DNA of 15,101 nucleotides from Holophagae bacterium (GTDB lineage Bacteria > Acidobacteriota > Thermoanaerobaculia > Thermoanaerobaculales > Sulfomarinibacteraceae): the NCBI GenBank assembly GCA_030637505.1, contig DAOWGJ010000193.1:1-15101 (forward strand). Reading direction: 5' to 3'. The notes under the pieces were generated by a model. That model saw only the letters and a list, made by a program, of their open reading frames with translations, was not told where the DNA came from and did not search any database. Positions 1-6,609 of this stretch are shown one piece after another (positions within the stretch are counted from its first letter, which is position 1; each line of letters begins with the position of its first letter). The position numbers and the translations under genes are program-made.

Positions 1-455
1 GACGCTTTTCCCGCCAACGCGCCCAAGGTGCGGCCTTCGAGGGGATGGACCCATTCTGGCGCCAATTCGGCCGCGGGGATGAGGGCAAACGCCCGCTCGG
101 CGAAGCGGGGGTGGGGGAGTTCGAGGTCCGGTCCCCGGCAGACGACTGCGTCGGAAATCAGAAGATCGAGATCGAGGGCGCGCGGCCCCCAATGGCCCTC
201 GTTCTTTCGATCTCTCCCCGCAATCGCCTCGATGCTGTGGCACAGGGCCAGGAGATCTCTGGCTGACGTCTCGACGGCGACCATGATCGCGGCATTGAAG
301 TAGTCAGGCTGGTCGGGGCCTACAGCTGTCGTACGGTAGAGCGAGGACCGACCACAGACCTCCAGTCCGTCGATCTCACTCAGCGCACCCACCGCCCCCT
401 CGAAAGCTGCCCGTACGTCGCCGACGTTGCCTCCCAAGCCGATGATGATGTTCAC
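1..455 (-). CDS. folK: FolK, 6-hydroxymethyl-7,8-dihydropterin pyrophosphokinase (3' partial)
   Basis: Transfers pyrophosphate from ATP to 6-hydroxymethyl-7,8-dihydropterin, the step before dihydropteroate synthase in cytosolic folate synthesis. The minus-strand frame reads from a GTG at 455-453 as MNIIIGLGGNVGD, matching the family's N-terminal SLGSNxGD strand. Further along are SSLYRTTAVGPDQPDYFNAA (pterin-binding region) and, near residues 89-99, HWGPRALDLDLL, whose two Asp are the Mg-ATP ligands. LPHPRFAERAFALIPAAELAP and W-V-H-P follow, both typical of the C-terminal third. About 151 residues are visible against a usual 155-170, so only the last few are lost at the window edge. An in-frame TAG four codons upstream of the GTG (467-465) makes it the only reasonable start; the ribosome site is weak (GGAAAG about 14 bases upstream). 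It is divergent from the exporter gene across a repeat-rich gap. Identification is by conserved motifs and is firm. Confidence 0.93.
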   Translation of the reverse strand, partial: MNIIIGLGGNVGDVRAAFEGAVGALSEIDGLEVCGRSSLYRTTAVGPDQPDYFNAAIMVAVETSARDLLALCHSIEAIAGRDRKNEGHWGPRALDLDLLISDAVVCRGPDLELPHPRFAERAFALIPAAELAPEWVHPLEGRTLGALAGKA

Positions 456-518
456 AGTCCAAGACTACACTTTCCGGGGCGGCTGGGCAGGGGCCGACGG
501 GGAACGAATAGGGGAACA

Positions 519-553
<35 letters not shown>

Positions 554-592
554 GGGTTCCAGGTCAAGGGTTTAATGCTGGGCCGAAGAGTC

Positions 593-632
593 CGCGAAGA
601 ACACAGGAACGCAAAGACACGACAAAACACAA
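593..632 (+). repeat. Half copy of a CGCAAAGACAC-type dispersed repeat
   Basis: A purine/CA-rich stretch containing GGAACGCAAAGA (606-617), identical to 12 bases inside the inverted-repeat element at 12675-12686. It also shares AAAGACAC (613-620) with the left arm of the element at 2038-2118. No matching right arm is present nearby, so it looks like a half or decayed copy. Confidence 0.55.
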
Positions 633-676
633 TGAATGGGTGAGACCCTAACCCCTCACCCCTTAGATCTCGTCTT

Positions 677-757
677 GATCGAAATCGAAATCGAAATCGG
701 GATCCCCCTCATCTGAGGACACAGTTTTCGATAGCGATAGCAATAGCGATTTCGATC
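677..757 (+). repeat. Hexamer arrays ATCGAA and CGATAG with inverted arms
   Basis: ATCGAA is repeated about 3.5 times at 678-698, and CGATAG with one variant unit about 3.5 times at 729-750. GATCGAAATCG (677-687) is exactly complementary to CGATTTCGATC (747-757), an 11-bp inverted pair nested inside the GAAACTG inverted pair (519-553 with 761-789). Confidence 0.75.
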
Positions 758-760
758 AAC

Positions 761-789
761 GGTTTCCAGTTTCCATTTTCCAGTTTCCT
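761..789 (-). repeat. Inverted, degenerate GAAACTG array
   Basis: The reverse complement contains GGAAACTGG twice, separated by AAAATGG, so it is an inverted relative of the 519-553 array. It ends just before the possible -10 box of the exporter gene and would occupy that promoter's -35/spacer region. Confidence 0.75.
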
Positions 790-796
790 GTCCCGG

Positions 797-810
797 TATA
801 CACTGCCTCG
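797..810 (+). promoter_or_regulatory. Possible leaderless promoter -10 of the exporter gene
   Basis: The stretch TATACACT ends 6 bases before the ATG at 811, and no Shine-Dalgarno sequence is visible. A transcript starting 6-7 bases past a TACACT -10 would begin at or next to the start codon. No recognisable -35 is present because that region is repeat sequence. This is inferred from spacing only. Confidence 0.35.
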
Positions 811-2019
811 ATGAACGAACCCTCCCCACTCGCCGCTGAGGCCTTTCTCCTTCGCCTGGCCCGAGGTCTCCATCAGTTCGGCAGCCCTGCTCACCGGCTT
901 GAGGACGCCTTGGGGCGCCTGTGTGATCGGCTGGGCATCGAGGGCGATTTTTTTGTCATGCCGACTGCGATCTTCGCCCGCATCGGTACCGGGAAACACA
1001 AGAGAACTGCACTGGAACGTGTGTCTCCGGGCGGTCACAACCTCGAGAAACTCAGTCGTCTCGATCGCCTAGCCGACGCCGTCGCCAACGGTCGTTTGAC
1101 CCTGGAAGCGGCTGAGAAACAGGTTCGCGAGGTGATGGCGGGCCCGGATCGCTGGGGTCCCCTGACCATGATTCTCGCCTTCGCCGTCGCCTCCGCCGGA
1201 GCGGCCCGGTTCTTCGGCGGCGAAGCCCCTGACCTCATTGCCGCAGGTGTTGCCGGGCTCGCACTGGGATTGCTGGAGATCCTCGTCGTTCGGTGGCCGG
1301 ACGCCCGGAGGGTCTTCGAGGTCTTTGCAGCCCTGGTCATCTCCATCACCGCTGCGGTGGCAGCGTCCTTTTTCGGCTGTTCGGCTCAGGTCGTCACACT
1401 TTCCGGGCTGATCATCCTGGTTCCCGGGTTGACGTTGACGACTGCCATGGCGGAGTTGGCAACCCAGAATTTGGCGTCGGGCACCGCACGTTTGACCGGT
1501 GCGATCATGACCTTCTTCCTGATTGGCTTCGGCGTCTCCCTGGGTTCGCGGACGGCGGTTTTCCTTCCCCTTCCCCAGGCCGTGGACTCAGTTGGGTTGC
1601 CTTCCTGGAGCGAACCTCTAGCAATCGTTGCCGTTGCCTTCGCACTGGTGGTTCTCTTTCGCGCCCATCCCCGCGACACACCCTGGATCACCGCGGCCGG
1701 TCTGATCGGCTTCTACGGCGCGCGCCTCGGCGGGCAGTTCCTGGGACCGGAGTTGGGTACCTTCGTCGGTGGCGCCCTGGTCGGCATAGCCGGCAACGCC
1801 TTCGCCCGGTTCTTGAGGCGACCGGCGGCCGTTGTTTCGGTGCCGGGCATCATGCTCCTGGTTCCCGGCGCCGTCGGCTACCGCTCCCTGATGTCCCTGC
1901 TGGAACACGAGACCCTGCTGGGCATCGAAACCGCCGTCACCGCAGCGGTCGTCGCCTCGGCCCTGGTCACCGGACTGCTGGTAGCCAATGTCATCCTCCC
2001 ACCCCGACGACCACTTTGA
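811..2019 (+). CDS. ThrE-family threonine/serine exporter
   Basis: Polytopic inner-membrane protein of the threonine/serine exporter family (ThrE type: N-terminal DUF1212 part plus a C-terminal part), exporting small amino acids, probably driven by the proton gradient. Residues 1-115 form the soluble N-terminal domain, starting AEAFLLRLARGLHQFGSPAHR and continuing into a predicted helix before the first membrane span at about 117. About ten hydrophobic segments follow. The two halves carry related motifs, LIILVPGLTLTTAMAEL (200-216) and GIMLLVPGAVGYRSL (346-360); the VPG turns are the family hallmark. At 402 residues it is a fused single-chain form, like Corynebacterium ThrE and unlike the split YjjP/YjjB pair. 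It stands alone on the plus strand between repeat elements. The fold and family are well supported; the exact substrate is not. Confidence 0.88.
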   Translation: MNEPSPLAAEAFLLRLARGLHQFGSPAHRLEDALGRLCDRLGIEGDFFVMPTAIFARIGTGKHKRTALERVSPGGHNLEKLSRLDRLADAVANGRLTLEAAEKQVREVMAGPDRWGPLTMILAFAVASAGAARFFGGEAPDLIAAGVAGLALGLLEILVVRWPDARRVFEVFAALVISITAAVAASFFGCSAQVVTLSGLIILVPGLTLTTAMAELATQNLASGTARLTGAIMTFFLIGFGVSLGSRTAVFLPLPQAVDSVGLPSWSEPLAIVAVAFALVVLFRAHPRDTPWITAAGLIGFYGARLGGQFLGPELGTFVGGALVGIAGNAFARFLRRPAAVVSVPGIMLLVPGAVGYRSLMSLLEHETLLGIETAVTAAVVASALVTGLLVANVILPPRRPL

Positions 2020-2037
2020 GGCCAACTCAAACAATCA

Positions 2038-2118
2038 AACCACAAAGACACAAAGAGCACTAGGGTCATTTTTTTCTCTTCTTTGCGCTACCTCTGCGTT
2101 CTCTGCGTCTCTGCGGTT
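2038..2118. repeat. Imperfect inverted-repeat element, 18-base arms
   Basis: The left arm AACCACAAAGACACAAAG (2038-2055) opposes the right arm CTCTGCGTCTCTGCGGTT (2101-2118). The four mismatches are all A opposite C on the plus strand, which become G-U wobbles if the minus strand is transcribed. The inner part contains a T-run (about 2068-2077) and further CTTTGCG/CTCTGCG units. It fills the gap between the convergent exporter and M41 genes and belongs to the same family as 12649-12731. Confidence 0.75.
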
Positions 2119-2137
2119 CAATTGTGTTCGTGGCGGA

Positions 2138-2665
2138 TCAGGCGACCCGGTCGGGCAAGGCGAGTTCCGGCTCGAGATAGGCTGCTATCACCCGCCACAT
2201 CTGATCTCTTGTGAGACGCCGGTGGATCAGGAGCGTTCCCGCCAGTACCTCGACCGCGTTCCAGTGGCGCCGCAACAGGTCGACGGCGTGGTCCCGGCCC
2301 TCTTCCAGCAGGGGCAAAACCTGATCACAGGATCTCACGACCCGCAGGCCCAAACGCACGGCCTCATCAAGGTCGTCCTCAGGCTCCCGCCACGAATTGT
2401 CCCCAGTGACGATATTCTCGGCGGCGATGCCGGCAACCAGGCACAGGATCCGGGCCTCGATCGCGGCTGACGGCATCTGCTCGTCCAGTCCCCATCGGGG
2501 TTCCTCAAGAAAACGAAGACTGGAGACGCTGCCCGTGTGTTCCTCGTCACCGACGATCTCCACGGTCGTCACGATCTGGCCGCACAGATGGGCCATCACC
2601 GCGTGTCCCGCCTCGTGATAGGCGGTCAAGACCAGCGGCTCGCAGAAGGTGACGGGATTCGTCAT
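2138..2665 (-). CDS. Stand-alone FtsH-type (M41-like) zinc peptidase domain protein
   Basis: A 175-residue protein resembling only the protease domain of FtsH. HEAGH at residues 17-21 supplies the two zinc His and the catalytic Glu. Further on, A-x-x-E-A-R and L-V-A-G-I-A-A-E-N (about 68-84) match the M41 helix, and EPEDDLDEA (94-102) aligns with the FtsH stretch carrying the third zinc ligand, probably D98. There is no AAA+ ATPase module, no membrane segment and no signal peptide, so it is presumably a small cytosolic protein. I chose the ATG at 2665-2663: a TTG 18 bases upstream (2683) would add six residues encoded within the palindrome. TATAAT ends 6 bases before this ATG and there is no Shine-Dalgarno sequence, so the mRNA is probably leaderless. 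The sulfatase-like gene lies upstream on the same strand, 83 bases away. Substrate and role are unknown. Confidence 0.75.
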   Translation of the reverse strand: MTNPVTFCEPLVLTAYHEAGHAVMAHLCGQIVTTVEIVGDEEHTGSVSSLRFLEEPRWGLDEQMPSAAIEARILCLVAGIAAENIVTGDNSWREPEDDLDEAVRLGLRVVRSCDQVLPLLEEGRDHAVDLLRRHWNAVEVLAGTLLIHRRLTRDQMWRVIAAYLEPELALPDRVA

Positions 2666-2671
2666 ACATTG

Positions 2672-2710
2672 ATTATACCGCAATGCGGCATTTTTGCCGC
2701 ATTGCGGTAT
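2672..2710 (-). promoter_or_regulatory. TATAAT box and perfect palindromic operator of the M41 gene
   Basis: ATACCGCAATGCGGCA (2675-2690) and its exact complement (2695-2710) form 16-bp arms around TTTT. Each arm is itself a dyad, CCGCAATGCGG (2678-2688) and CCGCATTGCGG (2697-2707), with centres 19 bp apart. A consensus TATAAT on the minus strand (2677-2672) overlaps the arm next to the gene and sits 6 bases before the ATG. This geometry fits two repressor dimers, or one self-regulating DNA-binding protein, covering the promoter. There is no T-run after the stem on the minus strand, so a terminator for the upstream gene is less likely. Operator function is inferred. Confidence 0.65.
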
Positions 2711-2748
2711 TTCATGATGGGTTTTTGGAAGCCTCCTGAGAAGGGAGC

Positions 2749-4674
2749 CTATTGGATATAACCGAGAGCTCGGAGTTTCTCCATTGTCTCATCGTGGTAA
2801 CCGACCACAATGTCGTGCCCCGGATTCCACCACACATAGGTCCCCGAAGCGTCAAATCCCTGGCTGGACATCAACTCTGCCGGCAAATCTGTCCCACTGG
2901 ACTGAGGCCCTCGCCACGGGGGATTCGCTTGACTGACAACGACGTCGGCTGGACTCCCACTACCGCTGATGGCAACCAGGGTCATGAACTCGGATTTTTC
3001 AGCCTCGATTGTCACCGTCGACTGGGACCAGGAGGCGGAAACCGGGGCAACGGACCAGACCTGGTGAAAGTCTCGTATCCCTGGGAGACTCAATTCGATT
3101 TTCGAACCTGATTTCGAACCGATAGAAAACACTTGGAGCCCCGGAACCAATCGACCGGCGGAGAGAGCAAAATCCCTGATGACGGAAGGTAGGATGTCGT
3201 CCGGAACCGGACCTGGGTGGAGCTCCCCAGGATCCACGTCAAGGTCGTAACAGAAAACGCCCTCCGGCGCGGGGCTTCCTTCTTCGACGGCTTTCCGAAA
3301 ACCCTCTGCAACAAGGGGTTGATCGGCTGTTCGAACGACAACCTTGGTCGCGCCTTGCCGCCACATCCATCTCATAGGTCCAGGCGAGAATGTTGCCGAG
3401 ATCGTCGCCGTTGTTGATCCTCCCCGTAGCAACGAGACACCCTTCATTGTTGACGGGGCTGGAAATCCAAGAAGATCAAGGACCGTTGGTGCAAGATCGA
3501 GGAGCTGAGTCTGTCTCGGATCATCGCCACCCTCCAATCCGGGGCTTCTGATCAGCAGAGGTACCCGAACAACCGGCTCGAACAGCGTAAATCCGTGGGC
3601 CCAAAATCCGTGTTCCCCCAGGGCCTCACCGTGGTCTGCAGTAAATACGACGACCGCATCATCGGAAAGCTCTTCGAGGAAGGGTCCCATCACGTCATCA
3701 ACGTGTCTGACCTCTCCCTGGTACAACATGCGCAAACGCTCGGCCTCTTCCGGTGTTGCCTCTCTATTCCGGTGGGCCAACCCAAAAAGATCTGGCGCCG
3801 GAAGGCCCTTTATGTGATCCCGGTAGGGTTCGTGGGGGTCCATCAGGTGGAGATACACAAAGGCGTTCTCCCCCTTGTGGGCCTCAATCCACCGCTGTGC
3901 ATGATCCACAACCCAGGTGGCATCGGGAAGCCCGCCCTCCTCGGGAATGAGGTCCGGGACCAGGTAGGCGTCAAAACCCTGAGCGTAACCGTTTTGTACG
4001 TGGACTGTGTAATTTGCCACGATGCCACATCCGGAGAATCCCCCATTCCGAAGAGCTTTCGCCCAGGTGTCAACGCCCTCAGGGATGCCGATCAAATCAC
4101 CGGTGGGCGTCGTCAATTCAAATACGGGGCGACTGGTGAACATCGATGCCATCGAAGGCAAGGTCCATGGCGAATTGGCGGTTGTGTCTTTGAAATCCCG
4201 TGCTCCCTCAAGGGCCTCAAGGATCTTGGGGGTTGTCTCTGGATTGACCGCTTGTGCCCTCAGGGTGTCGACAACGACGAATACCAGGAGGCGTGCTTGG
4301 GGGTCCTCTACCACGAGTCGAGGTTCACCCAGAATCAAGTCGATTGGACCTTCAATCCGGTAGTGACCTCGGGACAGGGCCGAGGATTCGACATCGAGAG
4401 AACTCCCGGCCGGTACGCTCCACTTCTGATGAAAACCCGATCCAGTTACGACAAGATCTCCAGCATGGTCGCCTGAATTGAGGACCCGCGCACGAAAACG
4501 GACGCCTCGTTGCTCGATCTTGAGAGAACGAGCGGACCCAAGTTCCACGCCCCTCACCCACTCATGTTCAACCCTCAGAAAGGTCCAATCGGCCTCCCAT
4601 TGCCGCCACAATCCCGGAGTGGGCGAACCGCATCCGGCGAACACAATAACCGATATGACCAGCCATCTTTTCAA
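2749..4674 (-). CDS. Sulfatase-superfamily lipoprotein (arylsulfatase/phosphotransferase-like hydrolase)
   Basis: Alkaline-phosphatase/sulfatase-fold enzyme, likely anchored in the envelope. From the TTG start, KRWLVISVIVFAGC15 is a lipoprotein signal with Cys15 as the lipidation site. A 115-residue N-terminal region, probably beta-rich, precedes the catalytic domain. VVVDTLR (D136) gives a metal ligand, SPWT(171)LPSMAS is the nucleophile motif, DPHEPY follows (279-284), and FTADHGEALGEHGFWAHG (344-361) carries the second Asp-His metal set. The ending EKLRALGYIQ is typical of this bacterial sulfatase group. Thr171 stands where classical sulfatases have the Cys/Ser converted to formylglycine, and the following Arg is absent, so sulfate-ester cleavage is doubtful; Thr is the nucleophile in phosphoethanolamine and lipoteichoic-acid type transferases. 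About 640 residues. The gene is divergent from the alkyl-DHAP synthase. Superfamily is certain, substrate unknown. Confidence 0.85.
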   Translation of the reverse strand: MKRWLVISVIVFAGCGSPTPGLWRQWEADWTFLRVEHEWVRGVELGSARSLKIEQRGVRFRARVLNSGDHAGDLVVTGSGFHQKWSVPAGSSLDVESSALSRGHYRIEGPIDLILGEPRLVVEDPQARLLVFVVVDTLRAQAVNPETTPKILEALEGARDFKDTTANSPWTLPSMASMFTSRPVFELTTPTGDLIGIPEGVDTWAKALRNGGFSGCGIVANYTVHVQNGYAQGFDAYLVPDLIPEEGGLPDATWVVDHAQRWIEAHKGENAFVYLHLMDPHEPYRDHIKGLPAPDLFGLAHRNREATPEEAERLRMLYQGEVRHVDDVMGPFLEELSDDAVVVFTADHGEALGEHGFWAHGFTLFEPVVRVPLLIRSPGLEGGDDPRQTQLLDLAPTVLDLLGFPAPSTMKGVSLLRGGSTTATISATFSPGPMRWMWRQGATKVVVRTADQPLVAEGFRKAVEEGSPAPEGVFCYDLDVDPGELHPGPVPDDILPSVIRDFALSAGRLVPGLQVFSIGSKSGSKIELSLPGIRDFHQVWSVAPVSASWSQSTVTIEAEKSEFMTLVAISGSGSPADVVVSQANPPWRGPQSSGTDLPAELMSSQGFDASGTYVWWNPGHDIVVGYHDETMEKLRALGYIQ

Positions 4675-4682
4675 AGCCTGTT

Positions 4683-4689
4683 CTCCCTT
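4683..4689 (-). promoter_or_regulatory. Ribosome binding site that selects a TTG start
   Basis: On the minus strand AAGGGAG sits 8 bases before TTG (4674-4672). The in-frame ATG 57 bases further upstream (4731) would add 19 residues, many of them charged, ahead of the lipoprotein signal. Starting at the TTG gives a textbook K-R-hydrophobic-Cys signal, so it is preferred. Confidence 0.75.
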
Positions 4690-4755
4690 GCGAAGGAAAC
4701 GACCCTGGGGCCAGCATTTGATTGAGATCACGGCAGATGTCTCATCTCTTTCAAC

Positions 4756-4775
4756 GCCAAACTAACACGTTTGGC
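4756..4775. promoter_or_regulatory. Operator-like dyad between divergent genes
   Basis: GCCAAAC (4756-4762) and GTTTGGC (4769-4775) are exact inverted 7-mers separated by TAACAC. The dyad lies in the 169-base gap between the sulfatase-like gene and the alkyl-DHAP synthase gene. It could be a binding site serving either promoter; this is a short match and could be chance. Confidence 0.35.
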
Positions 4776-4829
4776 TCGGGGGTTCATCGGAATCGATGCC
4801 TTCCCGGCCCTCTCGTGAGTAATAGTGAC

Positions 4830-4835
4830 TATAAT
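4830..4835 (+). promoter_or_regulatory. TATAAT -10 box of the alkyl-DHAP synthase gene
   Basis: Consensus TATAAT ends 8 bases before the ATG at 4844, with no Shine-Dalgarno sequence in between and no recognisable -35. The spacing predicts a leaderless or nearly leaderless mRNA. Confidence 0.5.
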
Positions 4836-4843
4836 CAGATCTC

Positions 4844-6472
4844 ATGAACACAAAGACTCGTCGGCTCGGGGGTTGGGGTTTCGAAAGTGAGACCTTCGAA
4901 CCTTCTCCCCAGTTGATTCAATGGCTTACAGAAAACGTGGGCCCTCCGGGCCCTGCCCTTGGCGATACCGATCTCAAGATTCCCAAAATACGTCCTCAAA
5001 CTCTCCCGTCATTGCCCGGCGAGGTCTGCACCGAAGATCGGGACCGGCTCTTTCATGCCCGGGGCCAGGGTTTGATCGACATCATCCGGGTACGGTCAGG
5101 AACCGTCTCTGCTCTGCCGGACGCCGTTGTCCGCCCTTCTGATGCCGATGAGGTCATCGGAATTCTGGACGCATGCAAGGGTAGCGGCGTTCGCATCGTT
5201 CCATGGGGCGGAGGCACTTCAGTCACCGGAGGTGTCAACATACTCTCCGGCGACCAACCGATCATCTCGCTCGATTTGGAACGGATGTCGGGTCTGATCG
5301 ATTTCGATTCGATCTCAGGACTTGCGGTTTTCGGACCGGGCACAACCGGCCCCCAGGTGGAGTCCGCCTTGGCCGAGCACGGGTTCACTCTGGGCCATTT
5401 CCCCCAGAGCTGGGAACTGGCCACAGTTGGTGGCTGGGCCGCCACCCGGTCATCCGGGCAGGAAAGCCTGGGCTACGGCCGTATCGAGGACCTGGTTGCC
5501 GGGATGGATGTGGTCGCGCCGGCCGGCCGTTGGCGGCTGCCGGCCCTGCCCGGTTCGGCCGCGGGCCCGGATCTTCGGCATCTGGTGATGGGCAGCGAAG
5601 GACGGCTTGGCATCATCACGGAGGCAACACTCAGGACACGACAAAAACCTGAACAAACCGCCGTCCATGCATGCCTCGTGCCCGATTTGGAGCGAGGACT
5701 GGACGGCATTCGAGCCCTGATGTGGAGTGGGCTACCCCTTTGCATGCTGCGCCTGTCCGATCCCCCGGAAACCGAGGTTGCCATGACGATCGGCCTCGGG
5801 GCCTCGCGCTTTGCCTCACTGGCTCAAAGGTACCTCCGTTTCCGCGGCATCAAGGATCAGGCCTGCCTGATTCTGGTTGGGACTTCCGGCTCCGAACTCG
5901 AGGTCGCCGACGCCCTGGAGGGTGCCCGAAACATCCTCAGATCCCGCCGGGCAGTGTCTCTGGGTCGAGGCCCTGGGCGTCACTGGCAGCGGGACCGATT
6001 CCGTCACCCCTATCTCAGAGAGGCTCTGATGGATCGGGGTTGGGCTACCGACACACTGGAGACTGCAGTCCCATGGTCCCGGGCAGCACTATGCCGTACC
6101 GAGGTCCGGCGGGCGCTTGAAACCGCCCTGGAGGACGAGGGAGAGCGAACTGCCGTGCTCTGCCACGTCTCGCACCCCTATATCGACGGGACATCCCTCT
6201 ATTTCACATTCTTCTTTCGGAACACATCCGATCCCGAGGCGACAATCAAACGATGGGCACGGCTCAAACGAGCGGCCTCCGATGCGTTGGTTCGCTCGGA
6301 AGCGACCATCACCCATCATCACGGCGTCGGCGTCTGGCATGCCCCATGGCTCAGAAACGAAGCTGGAGAATTGGGGATGAAAATTCTGGGCGATGCCGCC
6401 CTGCGAATGGACCCCGAGCGCATGCTCAATCCCCACGTCCTGCTGGACCCAACCGATCGGTTGATGGAGTGA
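4844..6472 (+). CDS. Alkyl-dihydroxyacetonephosphate synthase (AGPS-like flavoenzyme)
   Basis: FAD enzyme that swaps the acyl chain of 1-acyl-DHAP for a fatty alcohol, creating the ether bond of alkyl-glycerolipids. Residues about 90-265 form the FAD-binding PCMH domain: PWGGGTSVTGGV (120-131), then a long near-diagnostic stretch at 184-212 with GHFPQS, GGWAATRSSGQ and LGYG, then MGSEGRLGIITEATLR (249-264). The C-terminal substrate domain carries RFRHPYLREALMDRGWATDT (385-404), ETAVPWS, SHPYIDGTSLYFTF (443-456) and HHHGVG (491-496), the His-rich active-site loop of AGPS. GHFPQS, GGWxATRSSGQ and HHHGVG together separate it from glycolate and lactate oxidases of the same flavoprotein family. 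The usual C-terminal NPGK is NPHVLL here. At 542 residues it matches the catalytic length of AGPS without a peroxisomal leader. glpD follows on the same strand after 137 bases, which supports a link to DHAP metabolism. Confidence 0.88.
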   Translation: MNTKTRRLGGWGFESETFEPSPQLIQWLTENVGPPGPALGDTDLKIPKIRPQTLPSLPGEVCTEDRDRLFHARGQGLIDIIRVRSGTVSALPDAVVRPSDADEVIGILDACKGSGVRIVPWGGGTSVTGGVNILSGDQPIISLDLERMSGLIDFDSISGLAVFGPGTTGPQVESALAEHGFTLGHFPQSWELATVGGWAATRSSGQESLGYGRIEDLVAGMDVVAPAGRWRLPALPGSAAGPDLRHLVMGSEGRLGIITEATLRTRQKPEQTAVHACLVPDLERGLDGIRALMWSGLPLCMLRLSDPPETEVAMTIGLGASRFASLAQRYLRFRGIKDQACLILVGTSGSELEVADALEGARNILRSRRAVSLGRGPGRHWQRDRFRHPYLREALMDRGWATDTLETAVPWSRAALCRTEVRRALETALEDEGERTAVLCHVSHPYIDGTSLYFTFFFRNTSDPEATIKRWARLKRAASDALVRSEATITHHHGVGVWHAPWLRNEAGELGMKILGDAALRMDPERMLNPHVLLDPTDRLME

Positions 6473-6502
6473 ATACCAACGTCCAACATCGAAGTACACC
6501 AC

Positions 6503-6563
6503 GGGCGGCCAGGGGGGCCGCCCCTACAGGATAATCGGTAGGGGTAGGCCCCCGTGCCTACCC
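6503..6563 (+). repeat. Two GC-rich hairpins between the AGPS and glpD genes
   Basis: Hairpin 1 is GGGCGGCC (6503-6510)/GGCCGCCC (6516-6523) with loop AGGGG. Hairpin 2 is GGGTAGGC (6542-6549)/GCCTACCC (6556-6563) with a 6-base loop, followed by GTTTTGG. Neither has a good T-tract; hairpin 2 could act as a weak terminator or mRNA processing/stability element between the two genes. The hyphenated GC palindromes look like a dispersed intergenic repeat. Confidence 0.6.
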
Positions 6564-6576
6564 GTTTTGGCTGATG

Positions 6577-6594
6577 GCTGACAGCTGACAGCTT
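6577..6594 (+). repeat. GCTGACA repeat, copy 1
   Basis: The 18-base GCTGACAGCTGACAGCTT sits about 10 bases before the glpD ribosome binding site. Its exact reverse complement lies at 12571-12588. A variant unit GCTGATG precedes it, so it is a short 7-base tandem array. Confidence 0.7.
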
Positions 6595-6609
6595 CCCGAA
6601 GGGACCTCC

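Noticed and set aside
1293..2063. 256-codon plus-strand frame overlapping the exporter
   Set aside because: Alternate frame of the ThrE-like gene with composition typical of an out-of-frame read.
2675..2710. Palindrome as a rho-independent terminator of the sulfatase-like gene
   Set aside because: On the minus strand the stem is followed by TCAATG, not a T-run, and it overlaps a TATAAT box 6 bases from a start codon, so a regulatory site is the better reading.
3595..4476. 293-codon plus-strand open frame
   Set aside because: Antisense to the sulfatase-superfamily catalytic domain, which has clear motifs; no ribosome site or family resemblance in the plus frame.
4773..4874. 12-base direct repeat GGCTCGGGGGTT at 4773-4784 and 4863-4874
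   Set aside because: Low-complexity G-rich match, with the second copy inside coding sequence; chance is a sufficient explanation.
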